From Sandaracinus sp. (lineage in GTDB: Bacteria; Myxococcota_A; Polyangia; Polyangiales; Houyiibacteriaceae), in contig JACKEH010000009.1 of assembly GCA_020633125.1 (NCBI GenBank), forward strand, positions 61,758-125,757: a DNA stretch of 64,000 nucleotides, given 5' to 3'. Below the pieces are notes generated by a model. The model was not told where the DNA came from. It did no database searches and saw only the letters and a program-made list of their open reading frames with translations. Numbering within the stretch: position 1 is the first letter of the stretch; every line of letters begins with the position of its first letter. A program made the position numbers and the translations under genes. Below, in pieces: positions 26,701 to 36,690 of the stretch.

Positions 26701-27751
26701 GCGCGGCGGCGTGGCCGACCCCGGAGACGACGTCGGCCTCTACACCTCGATCGTGAACGACGGCGGCACCCTCGTCGTCGCCTACCACGACCGCACGAAC
26801 GGCGCGCTCAAGGTCGCGAGCGGCACGCTCGGTGGCACCTGGACCGTGACCGAGGTCGACGACTCCGGCTACGCCGGCGCCTACGCCTCGCTCGCGCGCA
26901 CCAGCAGCGGCTGGGCGGTCAGCTACCTCGCGATCGAAGAGCCCGCGACCCTTCCGGGCCGCCCGGTCTCGCACGTGCGGGTCGCCACGGCGTCCGCGCC
27001 GGGTGGGCCGTGGACGGTGGCCGAGGTGACGAGCGGTGAGATGGCGTGTCGCCCGCAGTTCTGCGGTGGCGCCGATTGCCTCGAGACCGGCGAGTGCACG
27101 TCGGACGCCGGCGAAGCCGCCACCCTCGCCGACCCGTACGTCGAGGACATGCCGCCCGCGATCGGTCTGCACACCTCGCTCGCGGCGACGTCGGGCGGCA
27201 TGGCGCTCGTCTACTACTCGCGCGCGGAGGGCAACCTCTACGGCGTCGCCTTCGAAGGTGGCGCGTGGGGCACGCCCTTCTTGATCGACGGCTACGGCGT
27301 GGGCGATCCGGACACGGGGGACTGCGGGCTGCACGCGAGCCTCGCGGTCGACTCGGCGGGCGTCTGGCACGTCGCGTACGTCGACGGCGCGGAAGAAGCG
27401 CTGAAGTACGCGCGCATCGAGGGCACCACGATCACCCGCGAGCTCGTCGACGACGGCACGACCGAAGGAAGCACCGACGGTCGTCACGTGGTGGGCGACG
27501 ACGCGGACATCGCGGTCACGGCGAGCGGCGAGGTGCGCATCGCGTACCAAGACGCGACGCTGCAGGACGCGCGTTTCGCGCGAAAGGCCGCGGGCGGTGC
27601 GTGGGCGGTGACCGTCCTCGACGACGCAGACAGCACCGGCTACTTCACGACCCAATACCTCGCCGGAAGCGCCAGCTCCGTCGCGTTCTGGTGGCGCCAG
27701 GAAGCGATGGGCGCGCGCGCCAACGGGATTCGCGTCGAAACCGTCGAGTGA
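23795..27751 (+). CDS. Fused surface protein: lipoprotein + MYXO-CTERM-like tag + second lipoprotein
   Basis: 1,318 residues in one open frame. The ATG at 23795 has GGGAG upstream and yields a lipoprotein signal with Cys26 (LFAC), followed by a Gly/Cys-rich stretch. Residues to about 810 form the first, beta-rich part. Then a MYXO-CTERM-like tag appears in the middle of the chain: Cys812 and Cys815 (GGCGSC), a hydrophobic run at about 823-838, then SRRRK. Without a stop this continues through more basic residues into a second hydrophobic run and lipobox (ILAVAGC, Cys871), followed by an Asp/Gly linker and a propeller-like domain. An in-frame ATG at 26306 could start the second half alone with a perfect 33-residue lipoprotein signal. 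Codon bias differs between the first ~0.9 kb and the rest. Confidence 0.7.
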   Translation: MTGWRPRERASWSFLYGVLSFGLFACGGGGCGGCGDGCGVSPIPGGFPIEQRVPNSAQVRLTDEGIAFLEDNADALVGLALPDGLSFAIPRTSQSIGIGDVVICPSSNCFAQAEIDSLQIDPTAPNAIVARIRVILDSRNASGDRAPIRVEVPSRDCDLDIDTRGGSRDYVGLAATIALVEETEAARRGYTKVVVQSVGLAPGESIENDDLEIDPAPCSGIGCLDPALFCRAADLGFVKDQVIGLLEDQVGGILQDTIDEQLCTRQGEYGCPTGTFAVPAGADPEAVCRYAASDSAACVPTLLGTDGQGDLGAAFLGSVSPGTHAPGQFLLAAGGDAEAVNDGLSVFMYGGFLGTSRDFRTVYPHNPCVPMIEPPEIPTIPRAAVFRGNSVEGLATDPHVGIGLSEDFLNHAGYGAFDAGLLCIGAGTNLSQQLSSGLFSLLVPSLNRLTFPDESVPLAVMLRPQRPPTFEIGTGTSDEDPLLTVLLDDLQVDFYVWSNDRYIRFMTYQADLSLGINLSVADGEIVPEVVGLTASESTVTNFEDVMAEDPERLAGVIQSVLETFAGMAFGDLGGFALPDLMGIQLDVQEGGIRPVEEAGSEFLGIFANLSVAPASALSAPVDTRIAVGALELDRRGMTLEHWGEGALPRLHLDLSAEGPADAELEYSVRLDGMAWSAWTRDPHVVIENAALRFQARHVVEARARVVGERDSADLTPDVAQVLVDIVAPELELVAESEGTRIAAWDLLAEHMDYRWRLVGDSEWSAWERLEEQTILPVLGDVEVEVRDEAENVASASTALIRGVGNPNSEGGCGSCAVDSPTGGAKGTFVAFLAALGLMVSRRRKAPRRGRSFRARSFLLFALPMILAVAGCDCGGKPDPMPIDGEVPMMDGGMEDAGPLRMLEPGLLATHLDMTALTDGTLVLSGYSPGALPSTKYGDLVVGSWNGSEVSWEIVDGVPDVAPTRDPAGWRGGVADPGDDVGLYTSIVNDGGTLVVAYHDRTNGALKVASGTLGGTWTVTEVDDSGYAGAYASLARTSSGWAVSYLAIEEPATLPGRPVSHVRVATASAPGGPWTVAEVTSGEMACRPQFCGGADCLETGECTSDAGEAATLADPYVEDMPPAIGLHTSLAATSGGMALVYYSRAEGNLYGVAFEGGAWGTPFLIDGYGVGDPDTGDCGLHASLAVDSAGVWHVAYVDGAEEALKYARIEGTTITRELVDDGTTEGSTDGRHVVGDDADIAVTASGEVRIAYQDATLQDARFARKAAGGAWAVTVLDDADSTGYFTTQYLAGSASSVAFWWRQEAMGARANGIRVETVE

Positions 27752-27775
27752 CGTTTCGACCGTGAGACACGGAAG

Positions 27776-27803
27776 AAGCCGCACCTTCGGGTGCGGCTTT
27801 TTT
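27776..27803 (+). terminator. Rho-independent terminator
   Basis: A perfect 8-base stem (27778-27785 with 27790-27797), extended by A-T pairs, has a UUCG tetraloop and a T run at 27798-27803. It lies 27 bases after the fused lipoprotein stop. Confidence 0.93.
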
Positions 27804-27843
27804 CGTCGGCGGATCGGCTTCGAAGGGCCGCTTCGAACGGCGA

Positions 27844-27873
27844 AGAGCCGCCCCCGTGGAGGTGCGGCTCTTT
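27844..27873 (+). terminator. Second terminator-like hairpin
   Basis: An 8-base stem (27844-27851 with 27864-27871) runs into TTTC. It resembles the first terminator 60 bases upstream and may be a back-up or a decayed duplicate. Confidence 0.55.
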
Positions 27874-28076
27874 CGTTGGGGGCGTGCTTCCCGCCGAGCG
27901 GGTGCCGTCTCTCAGAGCACGAATCAGTTGCACTGACTCATGCTCTTCTCTTTTCTCGAGGGAGCGGCGCGCTCCCGCTCCCTCCCCCAACCGGCCAAGC
28001 CGGATAGGGGCCCCCTCCCACCACCGAGCGCCACAACCACTCGCACGGATTCGATCCGTGCAAGTGGTGGGCGCTC
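27874..28076. other. Non-coding stretch between terminators and the small minus-strand gene
   Basis: No gene is seen. There is a 7-base stem with a three-base loop at 27960-27976. A stronger nested hairpin at 28037-28067 has an 8-base stem (28043-28050 with 28054-28061) inside a 5-base outer stem. The latter sits just past the stop of the minus-strand gene at 28077 and probably marks its 3' end, although a T tract is missing. Confidence 0.45.
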
Positions 28077-28307
28077 TCAGGCAGCCTTGATGGCGGGGAC
28101 CTCGTCGACGAACTTCTGACGTTCGTTGCCGACGAGCGAGAGCAGCTGCTGGCGATCGACGAGACCAGCGTCCAGGAGAGCGCGCATGTAGCCGTCGGCG
28201 TAGCCGTGGGCCCGCGCGAGCTTCGCGTACGCGGCGCCGTCGAAGCGCGCCTTGAGAACGTCACGCAGCAGATCACGGAGCGTATCGAGAAGCTGATCCT
28301 GGTTCAT
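28077..28307 (-). CDS. Small helical protein, unknown function
   Basis: 76 residues from the ATG at 28307, chosen because GGAGG lies eight bases upstream (28316-28320). Longer versions of the frame have only Arg-rich shadow sequence. The protein is predicted largely helical (LLDTLRDLLRDVL, then YMRALLDAGLVDRQQLL), with no Cys, signal peptide or membrane segment. No family is recognised. It could be a small DNA- or protein-binding regulator, but that is speculation. tRNA-Leu lies 264 bases upstream on the same strand, so read-through from the tRNA promoter is possible. Confidence 0.6.
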   Translation of the reverse strand: MNQDQLLDTLRDLLRDVLKARFDGAAYAKLARAHGYADGYMRALLDAGLVDRQQLLSLVGNERQKFVDEVPAIKAA

Positions 28308-28571
28308 CGCCCTGTCCTCCCGTGCATCGCGACCGTTCGCCCTGGTCGGCGGCACCACTCCAATTCGCTTGGAGCGGCCTCGGGGGTCAAAAAAGCGACG
28401 CGGTGCCGGGAGCCTCCCCGCGGGGTCGCGGCACTCGGGGCGGATTCGAGCGACGTCCCGCCGCTCCCGACGTGCGCGCAACCGAACGACTCGATGAGCG
28501 TGACGTCGCAGACGCGGCGGCTTCGCTCGAGCTCGGCGAGCGCTTCGTGCGTGGCCCAGTGTCGAACCAGG

Positions 28572-28653
28572 TGCCGAGGGCGGGGCTCGAACCCGCACGT
28601 GTCACCACGAGCGATTTTAAGTCGCCTGCGTCTGCCTATTCCGCCACCCCGGC
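28572..28653 (-). tRNA. tRNA-Leu (anticodon UAA)
   Basis: Reading the minus strand from 28653, a seven-base acceptor stem (GCCGGGG with CCTCGGC, one G-T pair) encloses a D arm and an anticodon stem with seven-base loop CTTAAAA (anticodon TAA). A long class-II variable arm (CGTG-GTGA-CACG) and a T arm GCGGG-TTCGAGC-CCCGC follow. The discriminator is A. The bases after it read CCT, so the CCA end is not fully encoded. It decodes UUA, and UUG by wobble; UUA should be a rare codon in a genome of this composition. Confidence 0.96.
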
Positions 28654-28770
28654 GAGGGTCGCCGAAATCTACACGGGGCCCGCGCCGGCGGCCACGCGAG
28701 CGTGTGCTTCAGCGCGCTTTCGAGCCTCGAGAGCAGCGGGCGACAGAGGCCTGCTAAGCTCGCCGCGAAC

Positions 28771-29673
28771 ATGAACCGAGATTCTGCGCCCAACGTGGCG
28801 GTCTTTTGTGATTTCGAGAACGTCGCCCTCGGAGTGCGCGACGCACGCTACGACGAGTTCGACATCTCGCTCGTGCTCGAGCGCATCCTCGACAAAGGCA
28901 AGGTCGTGGTGAAGCGCGCCTACGCGGATTGGGAGCGCTACAAGAGCGCGAAGCGCCCGATGCACGAGGCGTCGTTCGAGCTGATCGAGATTCCGCACGT
29001 CAGCTACAGCGGAAAGAACAGCGCCGACATTCGCCTCGTCGTCGACGCGCTCGACCTCTGCCACACGAAGGAGCACGTCGACGTCTTCGTGATCGTCAGC
29101 GGCGACAGCGACTTCTCGCCTCTGGTCTCGAAGCTTCGCGAGAACGACAAGACCGTGATCGGTCTGGGCGTGAAGAACTCGTCGAGTGATCTCCTGATCG
29201 AGAACTGCGACGAGTTCATCTTCTACGACGACCTGGTCCGCAACCGTCGAAAGGCGGCCCGAAAGCCGCGCCCGCCGCGACGCAAGCCGGAGGAGCCGAA
29301 GAAGCCGGACGCGGAGGCCAAGAAGCCCGCCGCGCCAGAGAAGAGTGAGAAGCTCGAGCGAGCCCCCGAGAAGACTGCCGAGAAGGCCGACAAGCCGACG
29401 GCCCCCGCCGAGTCGAACGGGGACCCCGCCGAGGCCCACGCGATCGTCCTCGACGTCGTCGAATCCCTCTTCGAGGATCGCGACGGAAACCTCTGGGGGT
29501 CGATGGTGAAACAAGTGCTCAAGCGGAAGCGCCCGCAGTTCTCCGAGAGCTATTACGGCTACCGCACCTTCAACCAGCTCCTCGAAGAGATGGCGAAGGC
29601 GGAGCTTCTCGAGGTCGAGAAGGAAGACAAGTCGGGCAACTACGTGATCCTCGGGTTCGGCTCGAAGGCGTGA
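28771..29673 (+). CDS. NYN-domain (PIN-like) nuclease with C-terminal OST-HTH/LOTUS domain
   Basis: 300 residues. Residues 8-145 are a NYN/LabA-like PIN fold with its acidic metal site: CDFEN near 13-17, SADIRLVVD near 86-94 and VSGDSDF near 109-115. A Lys/Pro/Glu-rich linker (about 152-215) follows. Residues ~225-298 form an OST-HTH (LOTUS) winged-helix domain (SYYGYRTFNQLLEEM), a probable RNA-binding module. NYN enzymes cut RNA with Mg2+ or Mn2+, so an RNA-processing or decay role in the cytoplasm is likely. Start at the ATG 28771; longer in-frame extension overlaps the tRNA region and lacks support. A lipoprotein gene starts seven bases past its stop. Confidence 0.87.
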   Translation: MNRDSAPNVAVFCDFENVALGVRDARYDEFDISLVLERILDKGKVVVKRAYADWERYKSAKRPMHEASFELIEIPHVSYSGKNSADIRLVVDALDLCHTKEHVDVFVIVSGDSDFSPLVSKLRENDKTVIGLGVKNSSSDLLIENCDEFIFYDDLVRNRRKAARKPRPPRRKPEEPKKPDAEAKKPAAPEKSEKLERAPEKTAEKADKPTAPAESNGDPAEAHAIVLDVVESLFEDRDGNLWGSMVKQVLKRKRPQFSESYYGYRTFNQLLEEMAKAELLEVEKEDKSGNYVILGFGSKA

Positions 29674-29680
29674 GGTGACG

Positions 29681-30373
29681 ATGCGAAATCGGTGGAGGCA
29701 CGCGGCGGTCGCGTGTGTGTTGTTCGGTGGCTGCGGCGGGGACTCGGAGGCCGAAGACGTCGCGATCACCGTGCTGGTGACCGAGGTGACGAGTGACGAG
29801 CCCGACCCGGACACGGAGGTCTGCGTCGTCGCCCCAACGGGCTACGGCTGCGGGACGACGGGAGCCGACGGCCGCGTCACGCTGAACGTCCCTGCGTCGT
29901 CGGACGTGGTCTTTCGCTCCACCCGCAGCGACCGGATGACCGGCCTCTTCGCGTACACCTCGAGCGACGCGCCCGAAGAGATCGAGGTCGACACCGCCGA
30001 CCCGACGCTCGCGCAGGTCTTGTTGCTCGGCGCCGGCGTCGAAGCCCAAGAGGGCATGGGCCAGGTGCTCTTGCTCGCGCGCGGGCCGACGGGCAGCGGC
30101 ACGGAAGCGGCGGGAATGACCTTCTCACTCGGGGTGGGCGACGGGCCCTTCTACTTCGGCGGGTCGCAGCCGATGCCGGAGCTCACCGAGACGACGAGCG
30201 ACGGCGCCGTCGCCTTCGCCAACGTGCCACCGGGCGAGCACACGATCACCGCGGCCGGCGCGGCGAGCTGCGTCACGCGCGTCGGGTTCGATCGCGGCGT
30301 CGATCGCACCGGCTTTCGCGTCGAAGCCGGCGCGTTGACCTTCGTGCGCCTCGTGGACTGTGCGCCCCGCTGA
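29681..30373 (+). CDS. Small lipoprotein with repeated beta domains
   Basis: 230 residues from the ATG at 29681 (a GTG at 29675 is an alternative). The signal ends VLFGGC, so lipidation is likely, followed by an acidic linker. Two parts look like carboxypeptidase-regulatory/PEG-like beta sandwiches: GYGCGTTGADGRVTLNVP near 50-67 and SDGAVAFANVPPGEHTI near 173-189. These domains usually carry surface adhesive or scaffold functions. Two Cys near the end may form a disulphide. It follows the NYN gene by seven bases and is closed by a bidirectional terminator, so it is likely co-transcribed with it. Confidence 0.72.
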   Translation: MRNRWRHAAVACVLFGGCGGDSEAEDVAITVLVTEVTSDEPDPDTEVCVVAPTGYGCGTTGADGRVTLNVPASSDVVFRSTRSDRMTGLFAYTSSDAPEEIEVDTADPTLAQVLLLGAGVEAQEGMGQVLLLARGPTGSGTEAAGMTFSLGVGDGPFYFGGSQPMPELTETTSDGAVAFANVPPGEHTITAAGAASCVTRVGFDRGVDRTGFRVEAGALTFVRLVDCAPR

Positions 30374-30391
30374 GCGAGGACACGACGAACG

Positions 30392-30423
30392 AAAAAGACC
30401 GCTCGGCTCGAGCGGTCTTTTTC
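30392..30423. terminator. Bidirectional terminator between convergent genes
   Basis: A perfect 13-base stem (30393-30405 with 30409-30421) begins with A's and ends with T's. It can therefore stop transcription from both the lipoprotein gene on the left and the TPR gene on the right. Confidence 0.93.
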
Positions 30424-30442
30424 GTTCCGTCGGCGACCGAGA

Positions 30443-31297
30443 CTACAAGCGGTCGCGAAGACGCTGCATCGAGTCGCGGGCGCGCTGCGCGGCGGCTGGG
30501 TCGCGGCTCTGCACCTCGCGCACGAAGCGCTCGTAGGTCTCGATCGCGAGCTGGTATTGGCCGACCTGCTCGTAGCTCACCGCGAGATCGAAGAGCAGCC
30601 CCTCGCCACGCCGTCCGAGCGCGAGCGCGCGCTCGTAGTGCGGGATCGCTTCGTCGTGGCGGTTCGAGGCTCGAAGCGCGATCGCGAGGTTGTGGTGCAG
30701 CTCGGCTTGGTCGGGGTTTCGTTCGATCGCCTGCTGCAAGAGGATCACGGCCTGTTCGTTCATGCGGCGCTGCCGGAGCACGACGGCGAGGTTGTTGAGG
30801 AGCGCCATGTCGTTGGGATGCCGTTCGAGCCCCGACTGGAGCACGTTCGTGGCTTCCTCCATGCGGTCGAGGCGCCGGTAGGTCGTGCCGAGGTTCGACC
30901 AATGCGACGCCTCCTCGGGTTGAAGCTCGCAGGCGCGACGGAGCGGTTCGACCGCCTGGTCGTAGCGACGCAGGCGAATCAGAAGCGCACCGACCATGCC
31001 CTGCGCGTTGCCGTTCCGCGGCTCGAGGCGCGCGGCTTCACGAAACGCCGTGAGGGCGTCCTCCATGCGGCCGGCTTGGCGGAGCACCGATCCGAGCGTG
31101 AAGTGCGCCGCCGAATGCGTCGGCCGCAGCCGCACCGCCTCGCGGCACTCCTGCGCGGCCTGCTCCCAGCGGCTCGCCTGCTTGTGCACCAGGCACATCC
31201 GGTAGTGGACCTCCGCCTCGTCCGCGAAGGCGGGCGCGGCGGTCAGCGAAAGCACGGCGCCGAGGCCGGCGGCGAGGCGACGGGTGCGCGTCATCAT
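30443..31297 (-). CDS. Periplasmic TPR protein
   Basis: 284 residues from the first of two adjacent ATGs (31297); GAGGAA sits about ten bases upstream. A signal peptide with cleavage after AFA (about residue 25) sends it to the periplasm. Six or seven TPR units follow, with the usual spacing of 34 (AAHFTLGSVLRQAGRMEDALTAF-type helices). These units form a protein-binding superhelix, often used by outer-membrane assembly or cell-envelope complexes. Transcription converges on the lipoprotein to its left through the bidirectional terminator. A 301-base divergent gap to the osmC gene is the likely promoter region. No specific partner is indicated. Confidence 0.85.
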   Translation of the reverse strand: MMTRTRRLAAGLGAVLSLTAAPAFADEAEVHYRMCLVHKQASRWEQAAQECREAVRLRPTHSAAHFTLGSVLRQAGRMEDALTAFREAARLEPRNGNAQGMVGALLIRLRRYDQAVEPLRRACELQPEEASHWSNLGTTYRRLDRMEEATNVLQSGLERHPNDMALLNNLAVVLRQRRMNEQAVILLQQAIERNPDQAELHHNLAIALRASNRHDEAIPHYERALALGRRGEGLLFDLAVSYEQVGQYQLAIETYERFVREVQSRDPAAAQRARDSMQRLRDRL

Positions 31298-31598
31298 GCG
31301 GGGTCGTTCCTCTCGGGTGCGCGCCTGTGCGACGCGGCTGAAAACTCTACGGCGTGGTGACGCCACCGCGCCCGGCGTTCGGCCAGGCGAAGCCGAACCG
31401 CACACCGACGCCCGGAGGGGGCGCGAGATTCATCGTCGCCCGGAGTCGCCTCCTCCGACAAGGCGTTCGGCAAACGGGGGTGCACGAGCGTGCAGCCCGA
31501 TCCAGCCTCATACGAGCGTCCCCCGGCGCGGAAGCACACGGCGAGATGCGCCGCCCTCCCCTCACGAGGGATTGTCGGGGACCGACGGGAGACGAGCC
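31298..31598. other. Divergent intergenic region (TPR gene / osmC)
   Basis: No gene is seen; one long frame through it is a shadow with Arg/Pro-rich translation. It must carry promoters for both flanking genes. I see no clear sigma-70 pair in it. Confidence 0.4.
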
Positions 31599-32012
31599 AT
31601 GGGCAGACAAGTGGTCGAAGCGACGGTGCGTGGCGACGCGAGCGGACTGGCCAACACGATTCGCGTGCGCGAGTGGACCTTGGTGGGCGACGAGCCCGAA
31701 GCGATCGGCGGCACGGACACCGGACCGAGCCCCTTCGAATACCTGCTGAGCGCGCTGGGATGCTGCACCTCGATGACGCTCGCGCTCTACGCGAAGCGAA
31801 AGGGGTGGCCGCTCGAAGCGGTGGAGGTGCACCTCCGTCACGAGCGCGTGGTGGGCGAGAGTCCCCTCGACCGCATCGGCCGGGTCATCGAGCTCGTCGG
31901 CCCCCTCGACGAGGAGCAGCGCGCGCGGTTGATCGAGATCGCGAACAAATGCCCCGTGCACCAAGCGCTGACGAAGGGCACCCACGTGGAGACGACGGAA
32001 GCCGAACGCTGA
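31599..32012 (+). CDS. OsmC-family thiol peroxidase-like protein
   Basis: 137 residues, normal for the short OsmC/YhfA class. It carries the first Cys in SALGCCTSM (two adjacent Cys) and the second in NKCPVHQAL, the pair that reduces organic hydroperoxides in OsmC/Ohr proteins. The Asp/Gly/Pro stretch TGPSPFEYLL precedes the first Cys as usual. The ATG at 31599 was chosen because upstream in-frame sequence is low-complexity shadow. The protein probably protects against peroxides in the cytoplasm; YhfA-like members have no known substrate. It is convergent with the next gene, with only two bases between the stops. Confidence 0.88.
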   Translation: MGRQVVEATVRGDASGLANTIRVREWTLVGDEPEAIGGTDTGPSPFEYLLSALGCCTSMTLALYAKRKGWPLEAVEVHLRHERVVGESPLDRIGRVIELVGPLDEEQRARLIEIANKCPVHQALTKGTHVETTEAER

Positions 32013-32014
32013 CG

Positions 32015-32673
32015 TCAGGTCGGCGTTCCGCTTCGGCGGGTGCCGGCCAAGACCGACGCACCGGCCCACGCCGCGCCGACGGCGAGCCCACCACGCGCGA
32101 CGAGTCGAATCGACGCCGATGCGTCGAGCCCGTCGATTCCGAAGCGTTCGCGCACCACGTCGAGCAGGAAGAACGCCGTCGTCGCCCACGCGAAGGCGGC
32201 GACGTAGCGGCGCCGTTCGTCGACCGAGAAGGCGCGGCCGAGCGTCGACGTGACGAGACCGACGAACACCGTCGGTAGCCAACCGCGTACGTCGAGCGGC
32301 GCGAACGCCGCCCCCACCGAGAGCGCGACTCCGAGCGGCGCGCCCACCCAGGTGCCGCGCCCGAAGGCGAAGCAGCGCTTCGTCGTGCCGAGCGTCATCA
32401 GCCCCGCGAGCGCGGTCGACACGGTCCACCACGCGCTCGCCGCGTGGCGCTGCGCGCGCGCGAAGTCCGCGAGCGACGCCGAGATCGGAGGCGACGCGTG
32501 GTCGACGACGAGCGCGGTGAGGCCCGCGGAGACCGTGCCGACGACGACCAACGCCAACGCGTAGCCGCCGGCGGCCCGGCGCGGATCGACCGACCACCCC
32601 GAGTCCCACGTCACGCTCCCCGGGGGAGGCTCCCACCGGCCGAGCGCCGCAGGCTTCGTGGGCGGCTCGTCGC

Positions 32674-32677
<4 letters not shown>
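32015..32677 (-). CDS. Multi-pass membrane protein, unknown function
   Basis: 220 residues from the GTG at 32677. A Pro/Trp-rich cytoplasmic N-terminus (~38 residues) precedes four or five hydrophobic segments, with VVVGTVSAGLTALVV first. No family is recognised. The GTG overlaps the stop of the fused monooxygenase/reductase gene by four bases (GTGA), so the two are translationally coupled. The protein may help that pathway, for example in substrate entry, but the sequence gives no transporter signature. The frame is open far upstream; that part is the shadow of the coupled gene. Confidence 0.65.
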
Positions 32678-34935
<2,258 letters not shown>

Positions 34936-35060
34936 GGCCGCGGCGTAGCGAGGTCGCCCCGAGCCTCGGAAGGACTTTTGTCACCGGACGACGAAGCGAA
35001 CGCGCGTTCGCGTGGAGGAAGCTCACGCCCTCCTGACGAAGGGCAACCTTCGACCGGCCG

Positions 35061-36611
35061 TCAGATGCCGATGCCCACGCTCGGCGCGAAGCGGCCGCTC
35101 TCGGGCGCCGCCGGCCCGTTCGGATCACGAAACACGACGCCGTGACGCGCGAAGTCGCGCTCGAGCTCGGGGAACGCCGCGCGAACCTTCGCGAGCGTCG
35201 ATCGATAGGCGAGCTCTTCGATTTCGCGCCGGAAGAAGTACTTCATCGGCGAGCCGGACAAGACCCGCATCTCGTCGCCGTGCGGCCGGAAGAGGTAGAA
35301 CGAGACCTCCGGGTACATCTCGCGAATCGCGCGCACTGCCTTGTCGAACCGCCCGTTGATGAGCGCCTTCACCGCCTGCATGCCGGAGAAGATCCCGCCC
35401 CGCGCGCGCACGTAGCCGGGGTCGTCCGAACGCACCGGCACGAGTGGATCGACGAGCACGACCATCGTCGCGCCCTGCTCCACCGCGACCCGCATGTTCG
35501 TCGTGCGCGTGAAGCTTCCGTCGATGTACCAGCGCCCGTCGATCTTCTCGGGCTCGTAGAACGGCACGAGCGCCGCGGACGCCCGCACCGCGCGGTGAAT
35601 CGGGACGTGCTCGTAGCCGGGGGAGCCGAAGAGCACGGCTTCGCTGGTGTCTTGATCGGTCGCGCCGACGAAGAGCGGCCGCCGCAGCTTTCGAAAGTCG
35701 TTGGTCAGCCCCGGTTGCTCGAGGTGGTGCCGGAGGTAGTGGCGCAGACGCGCGCCGGAGAACGCGCCGCTGGGGACCGAGCGCGAGAGCGAGCTCAGCG
35801 CCCCACGCGGGCCCACGCCGCCGCGGGCGATCTCGGAGAGCAAGACCGGTAGGCGCGCGCCGACCTCGGCGACGTTCGGAAAGAAGAGCTCCGACTTACC
35901 GATCGCGCGAACGCGCGCGCTGCCACCTGCGAAGGCACGCGCGATCTCGTCGGGGCCGAGACCGTTCGCGAGAAATGCGCCGAGCACCGCGCCCGCGCTG
36001 ATGCCGCAGAAGAGATCGAGGTCTTCGACCCGGCGGTTGACGAAGAACGCGTCGAGCGCGCGAAGGACACCGATCTCGTAGAGGAGCCCCTCGATGCCGC
36101 CGCCCGCGAGGCAGACCGCGATCTTTCCGGGCGCCACCTCCCTCGTCAGTCCGTCGAGCCGTCGGTGCAGCGCATCCCAGCTCGGCGCGCAGAGCACGTC
36201 GCCCACGCCGAGCTGACCCAAACGGTACGCGGCGTCGGTGCCGCCCGCGTCGGGGCCGACGAGCGCGAGCACTCGCGCGCGCTGAATGCCCGCGACGACC
36301 TCGCCCTCGGGGAAGAGTCGCGCGACGAGACGGCCCGCCGCGGTCTGGTCGAACGGTTGCGTACGTCCGGTCTCGCCTTGGCCCGGCGGACGGTCGCGAA
36401 GCTCGAGCAAGAGCACGTCGACCGCGCGCCGTTCGAGGAACGCGAAGGCACGCTCCGGATCGTCGAAAGCCCAGAGCTCGCGACGCCCCGACGAGGTCTC
36501 GTAGCGGAGCGCGCCGTCGGCCGTTCGGCGTGGGGTGAAAGCGCGGGAGAGCCCGAGCGGGTCCGGGCCCTCCAAGGGACCGACGTAGAGCATCACGCGC
36601 GGTCGCGTCAC
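35061..36611 (-). CDS. Patatin-like phospholipase with N-terminal receiver-like domain
   Basis: 516 residues from a GTG at 36611 that has GGAGG seven bases upstream. The patatin domain spans about 160-500: oxyanion loop GGGIEG (170-175), nucleophile motif GISAG with Ser205, and the catalytic Asp in DGS (Asp364). The motif RASAALVPFYEP before the Asp is typical. The first ~155 residues alternate strands and helices (VDVLLLELRD, RVLALVGPD, GVGDVLCAP) and resemble a response-regulator receiver without its acidic cluster; this is inference. Patatins hydrolyse acyl esters of lipids and can be effectors or membrane-remodelling enzymes. No signal peptide or membrane helix is seen. Confidence 0.85.
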   Translation of the reverse strand: MTRPRVMLYVGPLEGPDPLGLSRAFTPRRTADGALRYETSSGRRELWAFDDPERAFAFLERRAVDVLLLELRDRPPGQGETGRTQPFDQTAAGRLVARLFPEGEVVAGIQRARVLALVGPDAGGTDAAYRLGQLGVGDVLCAPSWDALHRRLDGLTREVAPGKIAVCLAGGGIEGLLYEIGVLRALDAFFVNRRVEDLDLFCGISAGAVLGAFLANGLGPDEIARAFAGGSARVRAIGKSELFFPNVAEVGARLPVLLSEIARGGVGPRGALSSLSRSVPSGAFSGARLRHYLRHHLEQPGLTNDFRKLRRPLFVGATDQDTSEAVLFGSPGYEHVPIHRAVRASAALVPFYEPEKIDGRWYIDGSFTRTTNMRVAVEQGATMVVLVDPLVPVRSDDPGYVRARGGIFSGMQAVKALINGRFDKAVRAIREMYPEVSFYLFRPHGDEMRVLSGSPMKYFFRREIEELAYRSTLAKVRAAFPELERDFARHGVVFRDPNGPAAPESGRFAPSVGIGI

Positions 36612-36690
36612 GAGGCATCCTCCGAGCAGCGGTTCACGGCGCGTACGGTAGCACCCGGACGCGGAAGCCGTTGCTCTCCGAGGTGGCACG

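Noticed and set aside
28308..28571. A longer start for the small helical protein reaching over this stretch
   Set aside because: The upstream extension is Arg-rich shadow, while the ATG at 28307 has a strong Shine-Dalgarno.
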